64,000 nucleotides of DNA from Takakia lepidozioides (lineage: Eukaryota; Streptophyta; Takakiopsida; Takakiales; Takakiaceae), in assembly GCA_030704615.1 (NCBI GenBank), contig CM060733.1, forward strand, positions 52,948,001 through 53,012,000, in the 5' to 3' direction. The position numbers and the translations under genes are program-made. This document shows, piece after piece, positions 22,479-35,650 of this stretch; within the stretch, counting starts at the first letter, position 1, and each line of letters begins with the position of its first letter. Below the pieces are notes generated by a model. The model did no database searches. It was not told the origin of the DNA and was given only the letters and a program-made list of their open reading frames with translations.

Positions 22479-24600
22479 ATAAAAACTGCTTAGAAGATAT
22501 TGCATCCGCTGAGTTGAAAATGTATCTCAATCTAACTCGCGTATTTCATTCTTACACCCGTGGATCCCCCCCATAGTCGGTAGCTTTGCAATAACACTTG
22601 TAATTTCTTGAACATTTGAATCATGCAACACAGTGTTTTCTTCAGGTGGCCTAGGAATCTTAGAGATATTATCCTCGGATGAGTCGAAGATATCAACAAA
22701 TGTTATAGAAGTGGTTTTTTTTCTATCTTCACAAATACATCTCGAATGCCTTATATTGACGGACACACGTGTGTCAGGTATAGCTACAGAACTACAAGAC
22801 TGTCGCCTCTAAACACCAAGCACACAATATGAATTCTTCACTCCATTTTCACACCATTTTCACACCACAAACAACTTCTTTTTTAAACAAAGTACTTTCT
22901 AACCTCCTATACAGGTCGTGTAGCTTTTTTTCAACTAAAATAGTTCATACATCAAACTGGAACCACATGACCAAAACGTCTTCATGCATGACAAAAAATC
23001 CATCATCATCAGCAGAAGCGTTGAATGCAAGGGGATGGTCCAAAGAAAGCATCTGAAACTATTTACAAAGTAATTAAGTAACAAGATAAAGGTATTAAAC
23101 ATTGAAACACTAATCATCTTATATACAAATGACATGGCTGGATTAAGTAGGTAGTCCAAGAAAACCTACAATTTAGGCTTTAGCTCACATGGTTGCACTG
23201 ATGTTGAAAAATGGAAGTTGGACCTACAGAACTTAAGATTTTCTGGGAAATTAGGTTGCGGCGTGTTTCTCCATTACTTATACATGTCTCGCCTAAATCT
23301 ACCTTAATCTCTCTTTAATCTGCAGCATGTCGGGAGGTCACGGCCTTGCGAATGGAGTGGACATGCGTGTGCAGCAGAATTAGAGAAGACGTTATCATCC
23401 CTGCCGCTAAGAGCGAACGAGGTAGAACATTGTGTTTCAATCCATGTGCTTGCAACCCGATGCAAAGAACGATTGCAACAGCAGCCTCATCTATCAATGA
23501 ACAGCAACCTCTCCTGATTTTCTTATGTCTCTCTCATCCCGTTCAACTCGAGAGATAACGTATCAGGTATAGAAACATGAATCTTCCCGCTTTTAATACT
23601 TAATATATCTTTGGTTATAATTTCATAGTCGTCGAGGTGCTACTATTTTGAGTATTTTTCTGCGCTCTTCTTTTGCTTTTCCTATATATGATGTGATGAA
23701 AAGTGTTTAATTTTCTGATCCCTAAGATTGAGGTGGCTCATCAACATCAAGATATCGCATCCGCAATGCATTGCTACTTGAAATTCGAGCAAGATTCTGA
23801 CATGAATAACAGTAACATTGTGAAGGTGGCGGTACCCATTCTGTATCTCGCTTTGTTGCATTACAACGGGGGGGAATTGGTGGGGGAAGTGGCGAGATTC
23901 TGCAGACGAGCGAAATGATAAAAGCAAGACATGAATTCTCACTTCTATCTCTTGCATGTGTCATTTCCATTTGTCACCATGCCTCGTTTGTGCCGATTTC
24001 GCCGAGATTCCTGGGGGCGTGCTCAAGAGCTACATGAGCGACGTCGACAAAAGAAAGCTGTAGAGGCCGAGAAAGCATCTTGAGTGTCCGCAAAAGCGGA
24101 GGAGGTCATGTTGATCGTCCTCCGTTGGATGGGTGAGAACGGTATTCACAAGGTGAAGCCTGTACCACACTTTTGGTGTCTAGCAGTATGCACAAAAAAA
24201 CTCCAACTTTGCGGATATAAATACCCCCTGCTGTACGATTATTTTGCGTGGTATTCTTTGTTGCGCCTTCCATGGCCTCTTGGATGAGCATCTCTTCCAG
24301 GTAGGTTGGGAAATATATTTCTCATGCCATTCCAGGACGCTCGCTGTCATATGTGCCTAATCCATTTGCTACCTTTGTCCCTAATCGTTGGTGTTGTTTC
24401 TATGTCTGGCGTCATTCATGTCATGTGATTGTGCTAAATTCAATCGTCCAATTTGTTACTGGTGTATCCCACTAGTCGACGGTGATGGCTGTGATTCCGC
24501 GCTGCAGTCTTCCATGCCAATTTAGGGAGCTCTTCATTTTCAATGTGTCCAATTGTGAATTGTTTTTACGATTGTGGTCGGCTTGAGAAACGACCTCAAT
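22479..24600. other. Unassigned region with weak coding-like frames
   Basis: Some short frames look protein-like but match nothing I recognise: 22527-22766 (-, acidic, SSEDNISKIPRPPEEN), 22945-23052 (-, starts MLSLDHPLAFNASADDDGFF) and 23978-24082 (+, 34 aa, basic, RRRQKKAVEAEKA). Plausible splice sites exist, but no consistent gene model emerged. These could be remnants of a transposase-associated gene or exons of an unrecognised gene. Confidence 0.3.
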
Positions 24601-24604
24601 ATTT

Positions 24605-24970
24605 TAGTGCAAACTTCAACCGACCGCCCAGTATAGGCGGTCGCTTATTTTAAAATATAATATAATACAAACAACCGCCAACATGGACGGTCGCTTCATT
24701 GAAAAATTACTAAATTACCGGCGACCGCCAATATATGCGGTCGCTTAATTTAACAAATATTAAATCACAAGCAACCGCCAATATGGGCGGTCGCCTCATT
24801 TAAAAATTAAAAAATTATATGCGACCGCCAATATAGGCGGATGTATTTTTTTAAATGAATTAAAAAATACTAATAATTGACCACGTCTGAAAGTCCATAG
24901 CTCTTCACTACAAAAACTTTTTGGGAATCTAACAATTTATTTTACACCGTGGATGCCATTTCAACAGGAG
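24605..24970. mobile_element. Fragment of GCGACCG palindrome-array element
   Basis: Five palindromes (for example CGACCGCCCAGTATAGGCGG, GCAACCGCCAATATGGGCGG) sit at 60-bp spacing. They are followed by GGATGTATTTTTTTAAATGA, then TTGACCACGTCTG and CACCGTGGATGCCATTTCA. The same order of sequences lies at 35620-35720 near the right end of the 5.6-kb element, so this is a truncated right portion of a relative. Confidence 0.7.
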
Positions 24971-26439
24971 TTGACTATATCATGTGCTCGGTGGCTTTGC
25001 ATTCCACTAAACGTGCGAGAGGGATGCAATGCAGGTTGGGAACAAACCCCTAGACTAGTCTACATAGTACATTTTTGTTGTTGTATTCTCAATTGCTTTT
25101 GCAATCATCTCCAGACTGAAGTAGACAAGTTTGCAAGTTAAGTGCTAGAATGAGAAGTATTATCTGTCTTCTATAGATGATACATATTCCAAATGCAATG
25201 TTTACCTTTTTGACAAATCACTTTAGGAGTTGCATGTCATCCATGCCGGAATGTATTTATTTGTTCAGATGACCATTCACCACTCATAGATCTAGAAATA
25301 GTCTAGAATTCAATTCGTCCAACAATCATTAGATCACAGTGCAATTGACTGATTTCATGTGAATATGTTCAATCGGAGACCCTTAGGTATACGATTGAAG
25401 GACTAGTTCTCATAGATGCCAATGCCCCATTCATGCCAACAATGCCTAAGGGTTCAGGAATAGTGGTGTCAACATTGCCAACCCCTACACCAAGGGGATC
25501 CATTGGGCAAGGCATCTCCTCTAGGTCGCGATTTGTGCGACTGCACAAGGGGTCAGGCAGCTTTGTCTAATTTAGTCCATACTGCATAAACACAGTGGGT
25601 GTGATGTTTGCTAGCCCATGTGCCACATATACAATATGCAAGCTGGACCACAGCTGGACTCTGCAGGTGAAGGGGAGTGTTTTTTTAATTTTTGCAACAG
25701 AAGTCTGAAGATTTAATTTCTTTATGAAATCAAGTATGTTTCCAGATTAAAGGCAAATTAAAGATTTGATGATTATTTTAATTTTAATTTTAACTATTTA
25801 TATCCGGTTTGATAACCGTCTGGCATTACGATGAAATACCCATCCTATTGATACCCATCCGCAACTAAAAAATTATACTACTATTGAGAACCAACGGATA
25901 TTAAAATTAAGTAAATATTCCAATACTATGAAGACAATAGGAATAATGTAAGAACTTAATGGACGCGTGCGATCTGACTGTACTTGCACCGCAGCCTGGG
26001 CTCCTCCGGCGGGGCCCCTGTCAAATCCTCCCACCCCTTTTTACCTCCATTTCACTATTAATGAATTATAGCGACGATCGAACGTCGGAAGCTAGTTTAG
26101 TGTAAAACAGATATAGGGTGTCATAGTGCCACGTCATCATCGCCACCGTTTCGTCGTCGCCATGTCATCATCGCCAGAGAGAGAGAGAGAAGACTCCGGC
26201 CCAAGCCGACATAACTAAGAGCCACTTCGCCTCACGGCTACTGCCCTTCTTGAGGGTGGGCCCTATTCATCGTAGCCACATCATCGTCGTCAATTTTTTT
26301 GGGACCTGCCCGGATTGCCCTCCAAAAAAAACTCAAAGCGCCAAGTTTTTCGGAGCTTGCCCAGACTGCCCGATTCTTGAAGTTCTTCAACTGACGTTCA
26401 GTTCCATAATGATGCATCTATTGAGGTCTTATTTGGAGA
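24971..26439. other. Unassigned region left of the nested 14.5-kb element
   Basis: No gene was recognised. The part at 26130-26290 is rich in CATCATCGTCGCC-type short repeats and has an (AG)n tract at about 26176-26190. It also carries the block shared with 16850-16910. Confidence 0.35.
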
Positions 26440-26584
26440 CAATACCCGCCCGCGAATTTTCGGTAGCCACGTCTTATTTATGCTGGCTCCCTGGTCCCCC
26501 AGCAGCGCACCTCCCGAGAAACTTCACACGCCAGGCCACACTTGCCCGGACCTTGCACGCACTTCCCCATTATGCAATTTGGGG

Positions 26585-27050
26585 GAATGATACGAACAAC
26601 CTTCCAGAGGGTACTCTAATATTATTTGGATTAAGCAATTTTAAACTTGACATGAACAACCTTCCGAAAGGTATCCATCACGTAGGAACAACCATCCAAA
26701 AGGTATTAAACATATTTGTTTCGATTTTTATGGAAGTTAAAAAATGACACGGAACAATCTTCCGGAGGGTACACCAATATGTTTGGATAGAGCAATTTTA
26801 AAATTGAGATGAACAACCTTCCGGTCGGTTTCCATCGCGCATGACCTAATGGTAGAAACAACCTTCCGTAAGGTATTAAACAAATTTGATTGGATTTTAT
26901 GCAAGTTAAAAAATGAGTCACAACAACCTTACAGAAAACACTCTAACATTATTTGGATTAAGCAATTTTAAACTTGACATGAACAACCTTCTGAAAGGTA
27001 TCTGACCTAATGGCAGAAACAACCTTCCGTAAGGTATTAAACATATTTGT
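26585..27050. repeat. ACAACCTTCCGGAAGGTAT palindrome array (left arm)
   Basis: Nine or so variants (CAACCTTCCAGAGGGTACT, CAACCTTCCGAAAGGTATCC, CAATCTTCCGGAGGGTAC, CAACCTTCCGTAAGGTATTA and others) are spaced about 50-60 bp apart. The matching right-side array lies at 40360-40740. Confidence 0.75.
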
Positions 27051-30000
27051 TTGGATTTTTTATTTATTTATTAAAAAGAAGGACAGAGGCCTCAGAAGCT
27101 TTATAAAAAAGGGGGATGTAAAATATCCCAAGAGCACAAAATTTGGAAGTTTTAGCAAGGAAAAAATAACCTTGCGAGGAAGCCATAAGACCAACAGATG
27201 AGACACTGCTCAACACCCAAAACCATGAGAGAATTCTACTACAGCAAAGGCCTGATGCTAGTCTAACTGCAGCTGAAGATGCACTTGAAGTTCTTCACTT
27301 CCCTTTGCAGGGCTCAAAGGAGAGATGAACCCGAGACTTGGTCTTTCTAAAACTGTGCTTATGGCGCCAATTGACTTCATTGTCATCACAATCCGCTGAG
27401 GAGCATCTAGCGCTAATGGAGCTCCCATCCTGCAGGGAGGGAGTTGTTCCACATAACCCAAAGCTCTGCAATTCTGGAGCAGAAGATGCCTCATTTTCCC
27501 CAAGTTGCATCAAAGCGAGCAAGTGACTGTTGCCTTCGTTCCTCCGACCACCTGTTGAAAGTTGCACATAGAACCTCCCATGCTTTCCGAGCTTCAGATT
27601 GTAAGTCTGAGTGAGCTCTAAACAAAATAACTCTAGCACAGGGCAACACATCATCATAAAGGGAAGAACAACGGGCTTTCCAGATCTGCCATAGGGTATG
27701 AGCACGCAAAGCAGACCAAATAGGGCAGTCAGACCAGAGTCTTCCATCATGGACATTCAGAAGAATGAGGGGTTGAGTCATAGGAAAATCATTCCCCCAG
27801 TTCCTATAGAACCGAGCAGCTTTCTGCCAAATGCTGGCTACAAAGGGCACGAGTAGAATATATGTTCCATGGTTTCCTGGACTGGGGCAGAACAAAACTG
27901 ACAAGTAGAAACAGAACCCGAGGAAAAATGAGTGACAGGCAGGATTCTGTTCACTATTTTCCATAAAAAACCGGAGATCTTGGCAGCCCGAGCCTTCTTC
28001 CACACATCCTTCCAGATTGGCTTCCAAGATGTGGGGCCTGTAGTAAGATGCCTCCACTTATGAGACAACTTGGTATCAAAGGAGGATTGTTGGATCAGAA
28101 GGGAATAGCCCATTTTAACGGTATAAGAAAAGAATGGATCATGTTTTTTGGACATCCATATCCACTCGTCGGGATCAAATTGCAGGGAGCTTAGAGCGGC
28201 AGTCAAGAACCAACGGAAGGATCCGGCGTAGTGCTCAATGATCACGGGTAGGTGTGGGTTAATCTGCCCTGAAGCCTGGCAGTAAACTCTGATGGGCACT
28301 AGCTCTGATTCCCCAACTTCATGTCTGCAAGGCGATAGCAGATAGCCAAGGGAATTAACTTTGAGCTTTAAACCCTGCAAGAATGACCCGCACCTATGTA
28401 AGCCTAGAAAAGCATAGGCAGGGTAAGAACGTAAGTATCCAAGCCAAATCGGTAAAGGGTGTTGATTGACAGGCAAGGAGGACCAAAGCACCCAGTCTTG
28501 GGGAATTTCCTACATGATCGAGCTCCAGGTAGCAGGTGCTGCTCGACCTACACTCTGAAAATTCTAGCTTCTAGTTCAATGGGTCTCCCGTTGTGGAGAA
28601 CATGCTGAAGATGCGAAAATCCAGCTTTCTCCCATAGGCTCCAATGCCTGGAACATTTCAGGAGCAGATCTGAGTCAGATCTGTAATTGGCGAACAAGGG
28701 TTGTCTTAACGCCTCGACAGCAGATGATGGAGTCTTTTGAGATAGATTGGGCCTCATTCTCAGCCAAGCATCCCAAATGGATTGCCACGCCTTAGATCCA
28801 AATTTGGCAGATTTAGAAGGAAGCCCTTGGACCACCCATTTGAGAGAAGAAGGCCAGGGATGAGCTGTTGATGGAATGGAATCCATCACATGGTTCCTAA
28901 CAATTAGGCTCCAAGGAGCAGAGAGGTCCAAAAAAATTCTAGGCACCCATTTTGCCAAGAGAGCTATCACCTGAGCCTGGGGGTCAATAATCCCCAGTCC
29001 ACCAAACTTCTTTTTTTGAATGATCTGTGATCAACTAACAAGCGCCCGACGATTGTTTGCAGGAGATGAAGCACCCCAAAAGAAGTTACGTACCAGAGCC
29101 TTCATTTGCTTGATCATGACAGAGCTAGGAGACCATGTCGAGGAACTGAACCAAGAAGACTGGAGAAGGACCTGATTAACCACCAATGCTCTCCCTGTAA
29201 TTGACAGGTGTGCGGAGCACCAAAAAGCCAGCTTTGTTTTGATCCTAGCCAGAACCGGGCCATATCGCTGCATGTCAGAAATATCGTGCCCTACTGGCTG
29301 ACCTAGCAGAATATGTGCTTGCCTGTTGTCGAGCCATACGAGGCCCAAGTCGCTACCCCAGGGGGCACAGTGCGTAGCAGCTCCAGGATTTTGGAGCCGG
29401 GATAGAATACCCACAGATTTGCCCCAGTTAATAGATAACCCCGAAGCCTCGCAGAAGGAATACATGACGTTCAACGCACTAGTGACGTTCATCAAGGAGG
29501 TGTTGTCAATCAAAAGAGTCGTATCATCAGCGTAAAGAGAGGCCTTGATCAAGTACAAAGAGGGCATGGACCTGGGGACTGCCAATCCCTTCACACCGTC
29601 TGCAGCTTCCAAAAGATATCCCAGTCCATCTGCAGCGATAATGAAAATAAAGGGGCTAGAGGGCATCCCTGCTTGACAGAACGGTAAAGGGGGAAGGAGG
29701 AAGACAATGCTCCATTCACCGCTACTCTACTAGAGACAGACTGCAGGAGAATTTTCACCCAAGCCAAGAAATAGCCATTAATGCCTACTTTTTCCAAAGC
29801 CCTGAAGAGAGAAGGCCAATCTACATTATCAAAGGTTTTTTCAAAGTCTAACACAAGCATAGCCAACGGCTGGTTATTGATGTGGGCTTGATGCAAAGCC
29901 TCGTTGGCTAGCAATATATTATCAAGGATCGGTTTTTAATGAAGCCAGACTGCTCTGGGCGAAGAATCTTCGGAAGCAAGGGCTGTAGCCTCATGGCTAA

Positions 30001-30429
30001 TGCCTTGGCAATTATTTTGTAAACAGAGGAGAGAAGGGTTATTGGTCTGTAATTAGAAATTAATCCCATATCCCCTTTATTATAGATAAGAGTTATCAAC
30101 CCTTGCAATATTTGAGAGGGAAGGATCCATTTGAGGATGACATCATTGGCCATGGCCAGGAAATCCCCACTTACTTCCTGCCAGAGGATTTTGAAGAACT
30201 CATTCGGAATTTCGTCCAGACCTAGGGCTTTAAGAGGACTCAAACTTTCAATCCCAGTTATCAACGTCATGTCCGTCAGTCAGCGTCAGATCACGTAAGA
30301 CTTGACGCTGACGGGACCTCCGTCACATCAGGTTCCAAGAATATTCTAGTAAAAAAAAGTACCAGGTAACATATTGCCACTTAAGCAGCCACGTCGCCGA
30401 CACGGTGGCGGTGGCAAATACATTTTGGA

Positions 30430-31310
30430 AAATAATAAATGGAAAGCGACCGCCAATTCTGGTAGTCGCTTTATATTTCGGAATTTTAGAAAAATAAGAG
30501 CGACCGCCAACATAGCGTTCACTTTAAAAAAAAATTATTAAAAAAACAAAATTGGTGGTCGCATAGGTGGTTGTCTAATTTTTTTATTAAAAATAACGAC
30601 CTCCGTATTGACGGTCGAATAATTTTGAAAATATATTAAAAAAACAAGCGACCACCAAAATTGGCGGTCGTTTAATTTCAATAATATATAAAAAGCAAGC
30701 GACCACCATAATATGGCAGTCGCTTTATTTTACAAATAAATAAAAAACCAGCGGTCGCTTTATTTAGGGGAAATATATTTTAAGAAAAACCTATATTTTA
30801 TGGTGGCTCATGGTGGCCATATGGCGGTCGCTTTATTTTAGAAATATGAAAAAAAAACCAGCGACCGCCATAATATGGCGGCCGCTTTCTTTTAAATATA
30901 TATATAACTTTTATTGCTTAATTCAATTTTATTTTTAAGAAAAAAACAGCAACTGCCATAATATGGCGGTCACATTATTTTAATAAATAAATAAAATACT
31001 AAAAATATTAAAAATATTTTTAATTTGAGAAAATGCAGTGACCGCTACTAATGGCGGTCGCATTTATTTTTTATTATTAAGAATAGAGCGACCGCCATTA
31101 CTGGCAGTCGCTTGTATATTTTTAATTTCTGAAAATGCAGTGACCGCCAGTAATGGCACTCGCTTTTATTTTTTATTTTTAAAAATAGAGCGACCGCCAT
31201 TATTGGCGGTCACCTCTCGTTTTTTTTAAATAGACCGACCGCCATTACCGGCGGTCGCTTGTATATTTTTAATTTCTGAAAATGCAACGACCGCTAGTAA
31301 TGGCAACACA
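30430..31310. repeat. Left palindrome array of the 5.6-kb element
   Basis: About 16 imperfect palindromes of the form GCGACCGCCATNATGGCGGTCGC occur roughly every 50 bp, separated by AT-rich spacers often ending in TTTATTTT. Some units keep only one arm (for example 30750-30765). The spacer between arms is 2-6 bp. Confidence 0.85.
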
Positions 31311-32710
31311 TGTGCGGAAGGGCGATGACGTGGTTAGGGAGACAAATGTTTGTTGCTTCTTTTGTTTCTCCGCACATGTGTTACACACATATTCAAAGAC
31401 ATGCAGGCAAAAGATGGGCCTCAACCTCATCCGTTCAATGGGTGTATTGGTCGTTCACCCATAACAGGATTTTTTTTTTCGCAATGAACGTAATTGGATG
31501 ACATGTGAACGCCTCATTGGCCTATTGAACGAATTTCGATTGATCTCATATTACTCTAAGACCTGTCAGATGGTACATTGGACATACTGGCCAAAGTCTC
31601 GAAGCAAACGAAAATCATTTGGATAGGCAACCATCCGTTGGCCCATTGGACGAATTTCGTTTCATCTTATATTGCTCTGGGACCTCTTACATGGTACATT
31701 GAGCACACTGGCAAAGTCTGAAAGCGAACCAAAATCGTTCGGATGGGCAACCATCCGTTCAGCCATCGAATGAATTTTGATTGATCTCACATTAGTCCGA
31801 GACCTGTGAGAGGGTGTACCGAACGTACTGACAAAGTTTGAAAGCAAACAAAAATGATTTGGATGGGCAACCATCCGTTCAACCGTTGGATGAATTCCGT
31901 TTTATGTGCTATTACTCTGGGATCTATTGGACGGCGTTTCGGGTGCACATGATTTTATTTTTTTTCATTCCGTTTTTCAGCCATATGTCTAATGACGGCA
32001 TATGCAACATGCGTGCCAAATTCCATAGCGAACAAACCCAAAACCACAGTTTCTTCCCTAATTTGCACTCCAAACTTGATTTGTCTTCTACTTCATGCAT
32101 TCTTCATAGAGAGTTCAGCAATAGTGATTGCTCATTGCGAAAAAGAATGGCGGTTGAATGGTTGACCATCCAAATGATTTTTGTTTGCTTTCAAACTTTG
32201 CCAGTACGTTCGGTACACCCTCTCACAGGTCTTGAACTAATATGAGATCAATCGAAATTCATTCAATGGTTGAACGGATGGTTACCCATCCAAACGATTT
32301 TGGTTCGCTTTCAGACTTTGCCAGTGTGCTCAATGTACTATGTAAGAGGTCCCAAAGTAATATGAGATAAAACGAAATTCGTCCAATGGGCCAACGGATG
32401 ATTGCATATCCTAATGATTTTCGTTCGCTTCGAGACTTGGCCAGTATGTCCAATGTACCATCTGACAGGTCCCAAAGTAATATGAAATCAATCAAAATTC
32501 ATTCAATAGGCCAATGAGGCGTTCATGTCATCCAATTTTGCTCATTGCGAAAAAAAAAATCATGTCATGGGTGAACGGCCAATGCACCCATTGAACGGAT
32601 GAGGTTGAGGCCCATTTTTTGCCCACATGTGCTTGAATATGTGTGCAACACATGTGCGGAGAACCAATAGAAGAAACAAACATTTGCCTCCCCAACCACG
32701 CCCTCGCCCT
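31311..32710. mobile_element. Foldback element with arms of about 600 bp
   Basis: The left arm (31311-31910) and right arm (32140-32710) are inverted copies. For example CTCCGCACATGTGTTACACA and GGGCCTCAACCTCATCCGTT on the left appear as complement on the right at 32590-32670. Each arm contains three tandem units of about 115 bp around GGATGGGCAACCATCCGTTC. The centre (31930-32140) is unique. The outer ends share GGAAGGGCGATGACGTGG versus GGAAAGGCGAGGGCG. No coding capacity. It lies between the left array and the gag fragment. Confidence 0.8.
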
Positions 32711-32929
32711 CGCCCTCGCCTTTCCACCAATTTACAATTAAATTGAGTTTAAATGAATTTTAAGCAAAAAATATGTTTACATTGTCTTTGATTTGGGGTT
32801 TCTACTATGTAACGATTTTATTTTTGGCTCAATCTTGTTCTCTGGCTTCAACCTTCCGACCGCTACATCCCTACAAAAATTTGGATCAAACAAAAATGAT
32901 TTTTTTTTTAAGTCTTTTGAAAGCGAGGC

Positions 32930-34017
32930 CGTTCAAGAGCAAGAGCAAGAGACATTTGGGGAGTCGGAGCCTGAGGACTCTCCGAGAGACCCGCTAGTCC
33001 AACAGATCCCGCTAAAGCCACCAACTTTCTAGAAAAGCCTTCTGGCGCAGTTTGGCGAGACGTTGAAAGACGTAATGAGGACGGCTAATGTCACTTCAAC
33101 CAAGGCAAAGTTTAAGGTGAAGCTTAAGGAACCCGATACCTTCGAGGGCATCCGAAATCGAAGGCACTCAACATCTGGCTCTTGGAGCTGAAGCAATACT
33201 TCCGGGCGGCCAAGCTGAGTGACGAGGATCGGGTGGAAGTGGCTCCCACCTATTTGAGGGGCTATACTCAACAATTGTGGCAGAAATATCTTAATAACCA
33301 AGGGCCAAACCCTGAGCCCTTGAGTTGGGGTGAGTTCAAGGAACTCATAAAAAAATAGTTTGTACCTCTCAACGCATCCTGGTTTGCCCGAGACAAAATG
33401 AGGAACTTGAAGCAAACAAATGATATTCGAGGATATGTTAAGGCTTTCAATGTATTGTTGCTTGAAGTCACGGACTTGGCGGTACTTGAAATGGTCTTCA
33501 ACTTTGTGGCAGGACTGGCCCTATGGGCTAGGCGAAAGTTGGAGGAGGGGCCACCAAAGACTTTGAACGAGGCCATTGAAAGGGCTGAATGCTTCTCGAA
33601 TGTCCTTATGGGCAAAAGACAGGGTTGTACGGAGCTGAACTATAAGAAGGTCCGACGGGAATGTGATTGATTCCGGTCGGAAAAGAGGAAGGATAAGCCA
33701 CACGACGGTAATGACAATTGGAGTTCGAAGGGAGGGCCTTTGCACGCCAGGGCAGCACCCGGTGCTCTGAAAGAAAAAATAGATGCGACGACACATGGCG
33801 GGCAGAAAACGACCTTTGATGGGGTGTGCTTTAATTGCGGGAAGACTAGGCACATGGCCAAAAAGTACTCGAAACCCCGACAGTTGAACATAACAACGGC
33901 GACCACGGAGCTTTCCGAAGACTCCATCAACCGCTTGGTGGAGGCAGTGGTCACCAAGACTTTGCAAGGTAAGCGACTACACGTGTGCGCTGTTCCAGGA
34001 GGCTGGAGCATCACGTA
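32930..34017 (+). pseudogene. Ty3-type gag fragment with zinc knuckle
   Basis: A capsid-like stretch in shifting frames (33030-33640) includes ARDKMRNLKQTNDIRGYVKA and LNEAIERAECF, typical of plant Ty3 gag (Retrotrans_gag). It is followed by one CCHC knuckle, CFNCGKTRHMAKKYSK (33828-33875), whose final cysteine is replaced by tyrosine. Stops interrupt it at about 33030, 33357 and 33668. No protease, RT or LTR is attached. The fragment lies wholly within the 5.6-kb transposon and ends 65 bp before its right palindrome array. Confidence 0.75.
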
Positions 34018-34079
34018 GCAGAAGCCGTTTCATATTCATAAGGAACAAAATTTACGGAACTAACATGTCGTTGTCGTAC

Positions 34080-35650
34080 AAGCGGTCGCTTCATTTTTTT
34101 TAAAAACAAAAAAGAGCGATCGTCATTGGGCGATCGCATCATCTTTTATAAATACAAAAAAGAGCGACCACCATATGGTGGTCGTTTCATTTAAAACAAA
34201 TACCAGAAAAAACGACGTATTGGCGGTCCCTTCATTTTTAAAAAACAAAAAAGAACGACCGCCATAGGATGGTCGCTTCATTTTTTAGAAAAACTTAACA
34301 CAGCGATCTCTGTAGTGGCAGTCGTTTCATTTTCTTAAAAACAAAAAAAGAGAGAAAGCCATGGGGCAGTCGATTCATTTTAAAATTAATTAATTAATTA
34401 AAGAAATTGAAAAATAAAACGTAAACGAGTGACCGAATTGGCGAATTGGCAGTCACTTCAGTTTCTTAAAAAGCGAAGAAGAGCGACCGCTGTATGCCGG
34501 TCGCTTCATTTTTTTATTTTTTTCAATAATAATAATAATAATAATTATTATTATTATTATTTAAATAAATAAATTAAAAAATCAATTTATCTATTAAAAA
34601 AACATTTAAGGATCGACCGTCGTAATGGCGGTCGCTTCAGTTTTTTCAAAATAAAAAAAGAGCGACTGCCATAGGGCGGTCGATTCATTTTTTTCTTTAA
34701 GATGAACTTCATTTTTCAAAATATTAATTTTTTTTTAAAAGAAAAACTTATAGGAGTGACCGCCCTATTGGCGGTCGCTTCATTTTTTTTAAGAAATAAA
34801 AAACTTAATTTTCACTCAATGTTTTATTTTTTAATTTAAAAAAAGTTAGAGGAGCGATCGCTGTATTGGCGGTTGCTTCACTGTCTTTTAAAAAGCGAAG
34901 AAGAGCGACCGCCGTATTGGCGGTCGCTTCAGTTTTTTAAAAAGTGAAAAAGAGCGACCCCCATATGGCGGTCGCCTCATTTTTAAAATAAATAAACGAA
35001 AATGAGTGACCACCGTAGTGGCGGTCGATTCATTTTATAAAAAAAGAAAAAGAGCGACTGCCGTATTGGCGGTCACTTCATTATTTAAAATAACAAAAAA
35101 GAGCGACCGCCCTATTGGCGGTTGCTTCATACTTTTCAAAACAAAAAACGACTGTCGTAGTTGCTGTCGCTTCATTTAAATGTTTTTAAAACAAAAGTCA
35201 CTGCCGCTAAATGACGGCCGCTAAGTTTAAGAAAACAAAACGAAATTTTTAATTTAAAAAAAATTGAAGAAGCGACGGTTTGGCGGTAGCTTCATTTTAG
35301 AATAAAAATAAAAATATGCTACGGCCGGCGAATGGCGGTCACTGTATTTTCTTAAACATTTTTTAAACTGCGAGTGACTGCCAATCTGGGCGGTCGCTTA
35401 ATTTGTAAAACTGATAATTTTCAAGCAACCGCCAATATAGGCCGTCGCTTAATTTAAAATATAATAAATTACAAGCGACTGCCAATATGGGCGGTCGCTC
35501 CATTTAAAACTTCATAAATTGCCGGCAACCGCCAATATAGGCGGTCACTTAATTTAACAAAATATTAAATCTCAAGCGACCGCCAATATAGGTGGTCGCT
35601 TGATTCTAAAAATAATAACTTTTAAGCGTCCGTTAATATGGACGTACGTA
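34080..35650. repeat. Right palindrome array of the 5.6-kb element
   Basis: About 28 copies of GCGACCGCC-N(2-6)-GGCGGTCGCTTCATTTT variants occur at about 50-60-bp spacing over 1.57 kb. A (TAA)n/(TTA)n palindrome interrupts it at 34529-34562. A 28-A run follows the array at 35753-35780. Confidence 0.85.

Noticed and set aside
34080-35650. Regular repeats with spacers resembling a CRISPR array
   Set aside because: Units are imperfect palindromes that vary freely, spacers are AT-rich low-complexity DNA, there are no cas genes and the surroundings are eukaryotic.
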